This document shows, in pieces, positions 58,808 to 64,000 of a stretch of DNA of 64,000 nt. The notes under the pieces are model-generated. The model was not told the origin of the DNA, ran no database searches, and saw only the letters and a program-made list of their open reading frames with translations. A program made the position numbers and the translations under genes. Origin of the DNA: Heliocidaris erythrogramma (Eukaryota > Echinodermata > Echinoidea > Camarodonta > Echinometridae). The first letter of the stretch is position 1, and each line of letters starts with the position of its first letter. The stretch spans positions 32,121,239 through 32,185,238 of the forward strand of contig CM046864.1 in NCBI GenBank assembly GCA_025617745.1, in the 5' to 3' direction.

Positions 58808-58898
58808 TTTGGTATATTGGTCAAAGCACTTGTCTCCCGTTCCGGTGACCCAGGTTCGATCCCCGGTGGGTCCATAATTTTTTTTTTTTTTTTTTTTT
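58808..58898 (+). repeat. tRNA-like box and T run, unit 5, with a different middle
   Basis: The surrounding scaffold matches the other units. The middle, however, reads CTTGTCTCCCGTTCCGGTGA and the end CCGGTGGGTCCATAA, in place of CATGACTACCATGGTCAAGG and CCGGGGCCGAT. The B box GGTTCGATCCCCGG is kept. Confidence 0.6.
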
Positions 58899-59089
58899 GC
58901 TTCTTTTTGCCTTTCATTTTACCATCCTCTTCGACTATTATAACATAAACAATCACAAACCATGTAATAAAATGCCTTATTTTGCATGTTGTGTCTATTA
59001 GAAAGTAGTGTGCAGTAGTTTGTGTACAACTATATATGGAAATGTTGATTCCCTGTCGTGTATTAGAGCTATGGGGTATATCTCCCAAG

Positions 59090-59845
59090 TATCCTGTATC
59101 ATCATCATGATTACCATCACCATTATCATTATCATCATCACCATCATCACCATAATCATCACCACCATTATCATCATCCCTATCAATGATCATCATTAAA
59201 GCATAATCATTATCACCATCATTATACCATCATCATAATCACCGTTATCATCACCATAATCATCATCATCACCATAATCATCACCACCATTATCATCATC
59301 ATTATCAATGATAATCATCATCACCATCATCATTGCCATCACCATTATCATGATATATATAAATATATATATCATTATCATCATGTTATCATCATCGTCA
59401 TAACATCATCATAATTATGACTATTATCATCATGCATATCATCATCATCATAGCCATCACCATCATTATATCATCATCATCATCACCATCATCATCATGA
59501 ATATCAACATTATCATCATTACATTATCATCTTCATAATCACCATCACCATAATCATTATCACATCATCAATCATCATTATCACCTTCATCATCTTGATC
59601 ATCATCACCATTATTTACATTATCATCTTCATAATCACCATCACCATAATCATTATCACATCATCAATCATTATCACCTTCATCATCTTGATCATCATCA
59701 CCATTATTTTATCATCATAATCATTATCATCACCATCAGCATCATTATATCATCATCATCATAATAATCATAATCATTGTAACCATTATCTCCATTATCA
59801 ACATCATTTATTAATCATCATTCATCGTCATTATCGATGGCCTAT
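59090..59845. repeat. Long imperfect ATC/ATT microsatellite
   Basis: About 750 bp of (ATC)n with ATT, ACC and ATG variants. It begins where a sixth copy of the 1.8-kb unit would carry its own ATC block, so it is probably an expanded version of that block. A segment of about 95 bp (ATCACATCATCAATCAT ... ATTATTT) is duplicated at about 59560-59710. Open frames here are artefacts. Confidence 0.85.
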
Positions 59846-59989
59846 AAAAGTGCCAGCGTCGTGGTTCAAACATGCTATATGTGACGAGATGTGCGTATGT
59901 GCTTTAGATACATCATTATAAATGTCTGTGTGTGTTTGTGTGTGAATTCGTTTTTACAGACGTGTATCAATCAGATATGATTATTTACA

Positions 59990-60110
59990 TCTGGGGACCG
60001 AGCTTTAACGTCACCATCCGAAAGACGCGACTCAGTCTCGAACCTGGGTCCGCTGAATTAGTTTAAAACTTACACTGCTCGATTACAAGTGCATGCCACA
60101 ATGCCCAGTT
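59990..60110 (-). mobile_element. SINE-like fragment with LINE-type tail
   Basis: On the minus strand GGCATGCACTTGTAATCGAG resembles an A-box arm. ACCCAGGTTCGAGACTGAG is a B box, then TCTTTCGGATGGTGACGTTA and AAGCTCGGTCCCC follow. The last phrase matches the 3' UTR of LINE D (CTTTCGGAGGAGACTTTAAG, CGTCGGTCCCG). Confidence 0.5.
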
Positions 60111-62310
60111 GTCCATCAAGTCATCAACATATAGGAATCTCGAGGGGGCGCTATGCTACTATTTTATTTGGCTCTACGGTTAAAGTTGAATAAACAGAAG
60201 TTGAAAATAGTTGGACATGAAATATGACATCGTTATCGTCATCGTGATCAATGATCAATGTCACCTTTACTATCATCCTTATGGTCATCGTCATCATCTC
60301 TATCACAATCACAATCACCATCATTATTATCAATACATTTTTTGTTGTCAATGAACAGTATTTTTCATATACATTATTGTCTATGCCTGTTCATACTTGT
60401 CTCACTTTCTCCATTTGTGACATTTTTTTTTTATTCATTCATCTTCCTCTTCCTCAATCTTTGCACCAAGAAATAACATGCTTATCTTGTGTATTGTGGA
60501 AATTGTTGGGAACGAATTATAACACAGAGAGGAGCTAGTTGTGTGTTGTATCAAAGTTATAGAAAATAAGAATAAAAAAGGGTATGGTTAGGAAGTTTTA
60601 ACAACATATATGTACATGATGAGAATTGTGATTATAAGTAGAACTTCTGTTAAGGTATTATTTTCCTCTCTTTCTTTTGCAGTTTCTATTCATAGCACAA
60701 TCTCATTTCTTTTGATCTCCCTCTCATCCATGCATTTCTCTCAATGTTCTTTGTTCTCTCTTACATCTTTATTTGCAGTTCTTTCCCTATTGACTATGGT
60801 TTCCTTTTCCGTTTATCTCTATTTTGTTTTTTGCTATCCTGTCTTTACGTATCATCTCTGATTCTGTCATTATTACCATGAGCTTTTCCATATCTTATAC
60901 TATATACTAAAGGACTTAATGAAATAATGTCCACAGGTTTTAATGTAAGAGAAACAAAACAAACGCCAACTTTATTTTCATGTAAAAACTTGAAAGAACA
61001 GATGACACATGGACATATTGTAGTAATCAGTAATACTAAATGAAGTAATAGGTTTCAAGAATTGCTGAATAAAGAACATATGTTCATTTTCAATTGTTGA
61101 ATAAAGAACATGAACATGATTCAAATAAATCATTATCAAGAGAATAACATAAAATCTAGACAAAAATTTATCTTTCAAAGCGTGTTGAAAAAGAAATGAA
61201 AAATAATCCGTGATTTTATTGAGCATAGGATAATCCATGCCTTCTTAAATGACAAGAATGTACGTCGATTTCTGTAATCTGACAAAGTTAAGGAAGTTTC
61301 ACAAACACAATTATAATCTAATCGATAATCAATAATTCAATATCAATCAATAAATCAATAAATTTCTTTTAAACAGGGTACTGTACAGGCAAAATTTGAT
61401 GTATTTTAAACAACAATGGCTGTCCCTCTGTGTTTTTCATTTCCAGTTACTTTTAATGTCTTTTTTAAACAGACATAATCTTGTGATATAGGTTTTCATT
61501 TTCAAATAATTATTTTAATCGTAATAAAAATGAACCAGAGTAGGGCTTTAATTTATGTATATCCTCTACTGTAATCATCGTTTCAGGAGGCCAAGCCAAA
61601 GGCTTAAGATTAACTTCACTAGATATCAATATGAATTTCTGAAAACAGTATTACCATTTTACTGTAATATGGCACCATACATGTATATGTGTACCTTACA
61701 TGTAGGTATATATGTACATGTAGGTTTTATTTTAACATTGACATTTTCTACAAATAAGTCGGAAATAAAATCTGAAACATGACCCCACTGCTGAATGATT
61801 GACAACTGCATACATGTACTGGCCAAGTCTACATATTTAGGAAATATATTACTGCTTTTCATAGCATTTAATCACCTACCGATTTTGAAACATTTTTTCA
61901 GTAGAAAATTTGTATCATTCAATGAACCATAGGTTTATTTTCATACCATTTTATTTGAACAATCACTGTATCACTCAATACTTATCTCTCTTTAAAGGAT
62001 TCTTTTGTTTTTATTTCCACTTATGAAGTCATTAAATTTCAAATATCAAGAATGTATAACCGGTTTCACAAACTATTTACAAATAACTTGGAATAACAAT
62101 GGAATATCAATCACCTTTTAAACGCAGTGATTTAATGTGCACCATGATATACACTTAGCTTTCTGATATTGAACATTCTTTAAAGTACAACAGCCTGTAT
62201 GGATTTGGCTAAAGTGCTTTAAAATACAATATTTGACTATTCAAAAAAAATCCAAAAATGTTCTTGCTCATTTTCTATTCCCCCTCACATGTAATGAAGA
62301 GTATCAACTA
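60111..62310. other. No gene recognised
   Basis: AT-rich, with an ATC-rich patch at 60225-60335, TC-rich sequence at 60660-60860 and a small duplication of GAATAAAGAACAT (61067, 61098). No frame resembles a known protein. Confidence 0.45.
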
Positions 62311-62314
62311 TTAA

Positions 62315-63226
62315 AGGAGAATTAACCTCAAACAATAAAGACGATAGTGTTCAAAGGTGTTATTTATTCCTACTTGTTAGACTACATGTAAATGGCTTAG
62401 CGTCAAAATATATGAGATTGATACGAATCAAGATTTTCTGAGCAAAATTTATCATCTGCTAGCAATATGTATCGTCTGCTAGCAATACATGGGGCTGCCA
62501 TTTTTTTTTTATGTGTACAAGAAGATTTTCCTAATCCAAATGCCATATTGCCTTTTTCAAAATTAAAAACCCATTTGGGATTAAAAATATAGAATAGATA
62601 CGTCAATTTATTTTTAAACCGAAGATTTCCTTATATATTTCTGTTGAAAATCGATATTCGCTTAATAGAAATCTATTTTCTCGATATTGGACGTATGGGA
62701 CGCAGCAAATTAATTCAAATTTTATGGATGCTTCTTCCCTGAGCATCTATAGCAGCAAACTATGCATTCACCTGCTTTCGGATAATGGAACTTGAAAAGT
62801 CAGAATGCATGCTGCATATATTATGTTCTGCTCTGTTTAGCAAACCCAAGAAAATAGATTTTTGTTAAGCAAAACCAGACAATTAAAAAAGTATCATTAT
62901 AAAGATTTAATTTTTATAATACATGTAAACACCCACTTTATATTTTCCGTCACATATGGGATTTTAAGTAATGAAGAAAATCAATTTAGGTCTTGGATTC
63001 AAAATATCTTCCTCACTGGAACATTTCTCAATGGTTCATGTACAACTCCAAATCAGCAAGAAAATGGCAGCCCCCATGTAAATGAGTAGGAGACGATACC
63101 GGGTGTTGGAATATCTTTATTTACACCGTTTTCTGATATCTTATTAGAAAATGATTTAGGCCAATAAGTAGGAATATATTACACCTTCCAATATAAGTAA
63201 ATTTGTCATCAGGGGGTAATTCTCCT
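62315..63226. mobile_element. TTAA-flanked non-autonomous DNA transposon (Kolobok- or piggyBac-like)
   Basis: TTAA at 62311-62314 and at 63227-63230 flank inverted ends AGGAGAATTAACC and, reverse-complemented, AGGAGAATTACCCCC. Subterminal sequence is also inverted (AAAGGTGTTATTTATTCCTAC versus GAAGGTGTAATATATTCCTA, 20-mers in part). No transposase is visible in the 912 bp. TTAA duplication is shared by Kolobok and piggyBac; the AGG start favours Kolobok, weakly. Confidence 0.72.
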
Positions 63227-63360
63227 TTAAACGAAGAGCCTTAAGACATAAGAAACCAAGCTAACCAAGTAAAATATTGCTTATTACAATTCTGTGTTTG
63301 TACAACATTAAACAAAGCTGAAAGAATTAAAAGTATTTTAATTATTAACCAAAATACATG
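63227..63360. other. Spacer, nothing recognised
   Basis: Short AT-rich spacer between the TTAA element and the foldback. Confidence 0.5.
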
Positions 63361-63945
63361 TAATAAACGAAGAAGCTTGACTGGGGAGGAATTTTTAATT
63401 TGTAAACAAATCTTTAGGCATTTTACTCCCAGTGTTAAAGATCGTATGCTCGATCTGTAATGAAAAACACAAGTCAGAAAAAATTGGAACCAGTGGTCAC
63501 GATGAACTACAATCAAATACCCAAGATCCTCTTCTTTCTGACTCATTAATATTCAAACAGTCCGCCGTAGACAATGGTTAATAAACGAAGAAGCTTGACT
63601 GGGGAGGAATTTTTTCCTAAATTTTTGCCTAAAGATTTGTTTACAAATTAAAAATTCCTCCCCAGTCAAGCTTCTTCGTTTATTAACCATTGTCTACGGC
63701 GGACCGTTTGAATATTAATGAATCAGAAAAAAGAGGATCTTGGGTATTTGATTCTAGTTCATCGTGACTTGGCCGTGAACCAGAATAGCCTGGTGGTTAA
63801 GTCGCTGCCCGGCAAGCAGTAGATGACAGGTTCGAATCCCACTGGTTCCAATTTTTTCTGACTTGTGTTTTTCATTACAGATCGAGCATACGATCTTTAA
63901 CACTGGGAGTAAAATGCCTAAAGATTTGTTTACAAAATACATGTA
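63361..63945. mobile_element. Nested foldback element with tRNA-like insert in one arm
   Basis: The left arm (about 63399-63613) and the right arm (about 63649-63936) are inverted copies. ACGAAGAAGCTTGACTGGGG occurs at about 63367 and 63587, and inverted at about 63660. TTGTAAACAAATCTTTAGGC occurs at the left edge, and inverted both at the centre (63627-63648) and at the right edge. The right arm has about 75 extra bases (63766-63845) holding a tRNA-like sequence: TAGCCTGGTGGTTAAGTCGC (A box) and GACAGGTTCGAATCCC (B box). The left arm reads straight across this site (GGAACCAGTGG-TCACGATGAAC). Confidence 0.78.
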
Positions 63946-64000
63946 GTTTCAAAACTGTCAATAACTTTGGTATTACTACCAGGATATAACAAGAGTGTTA

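Larger units (their letters stand above)
49262..58898. repeat. Tandem repeat, about 1.8-2.3-kb units with tRNA-like ends
   Basis: About five units run head to tail; their tRNA-like boxes lie near 51113, 53409, 55209, 57010 and 58808. Each unit has in order: a start (CATGTTATGTCTATT), an ATC microsatellite, ATTATGATCATCCTGATTAC, GACAGA(T/C)CACCTAATTCGTC, and a TGACGTCATC-(C/A)(A/G)GNCGCCATTTTG block. A GC-rich patch with CGTACGCGCGCGTCAAA and TCCGTGCGCG follows, then TGACGTCATCAAAATGGC. The unit ends with GGATCATGCC, a tRNA-like box and a run of 16-24 T. Unit 2 is longer because of the hairpin cluster at 51912-52148. Units 3 and 4 are the most alike. No protein is encoded. The array passes into an ATC microsatellite. 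Confidence 0.85.

Noticed and set aside
58795-59384. Open frames rich in Asp, Met and Ile, or containing a PPGIEPGSP phrase
   Set aside because: They come from the ATC microsatellite and from the B box of the tRNA-like sequence read as protein, a known artefact.

Overview
This is a metazoan window with no intact protein-coding gene that I can defend. Its content suggests a marine invertebrate, most likely an echinoderm such as a sea urchin: LINEs of several clades, a Penelope-like element, a BEL/Pao fossil, TA- and TTAA-flanked DNA transposons, several tRNA-derived SINEs, long ATC microsatellites, poly-G-bounded repeats and an AT-rich background. The species assignment is inference.

Layout. 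1-7.9 kb: a possible broken acidic coding stretch (about 0.97-1.29 kb), two decayed LINEs joined end to end (2.15-5.53 kb) and a poly-G-bounded inverted-repeat element. 8-11.3 kb: a 2.5-kb array of the word ACGTC, with a 262-bp tRNA-SINE present once inverted inside it and three times in tandem beside it. 11.6-13.3 kb: a Tc1/mariner-type element that is almost one long palindrome. 14.4-18.1 kb: two perfect palindromes with hammerhead-like cores, a CArG-plus-TATA promoter candidate and a Penelope-like 3' fragment with inverted ends. 20.2-23.5 kb: seven tandem copies of part of an alpha-1,3-fucosyltransferase (GT10) gene.

23.96-32.19 kb: one BEL/Pao LTR-retrotransposon fossil, broken into pieces by at least three other insertions, each an array of one short word in both orientations. 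34.4-36.4 kb: a minus-strand LINE RT piece and a minus-strand MGAT4-like (GT54) N-acetylglucosaminyltransferase pseudogene. 37.6-42 kb: a SINE, two more word arrays (AAATAGG; GAATAGCGACCCT) and a LINE 3' end with a clear 16-bp target-site duplication. 43-48 kb: paired CA-repeat-linked modules sharing one scaffold but carrying different short key words, an octamer-pair regulatory candidate and other repeats.

48.8-59.1 kb: a 500-N gap, then about five tandem units of about 1.8 kb (one is about 2.3 kb). Each ends in a tRNA-like box and a long T run and carries repeated TGACGTCA and YY1-like sites. They run into a 750-bp ATC microsatellite. 60-64 kb: a SINE-like tail, a TTAA-flanked element and a nested foldback with a tRNA-like sequence in only one arm.

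The strongest unexplained signal is the set of keyword elements. In each, a short word unique to that element recurs on both strands at irregular spacing. Between 43 and 48 kb the same scaffold appears with the word exchanged at matching positions, as if all recognition sites in an element were replaced together.
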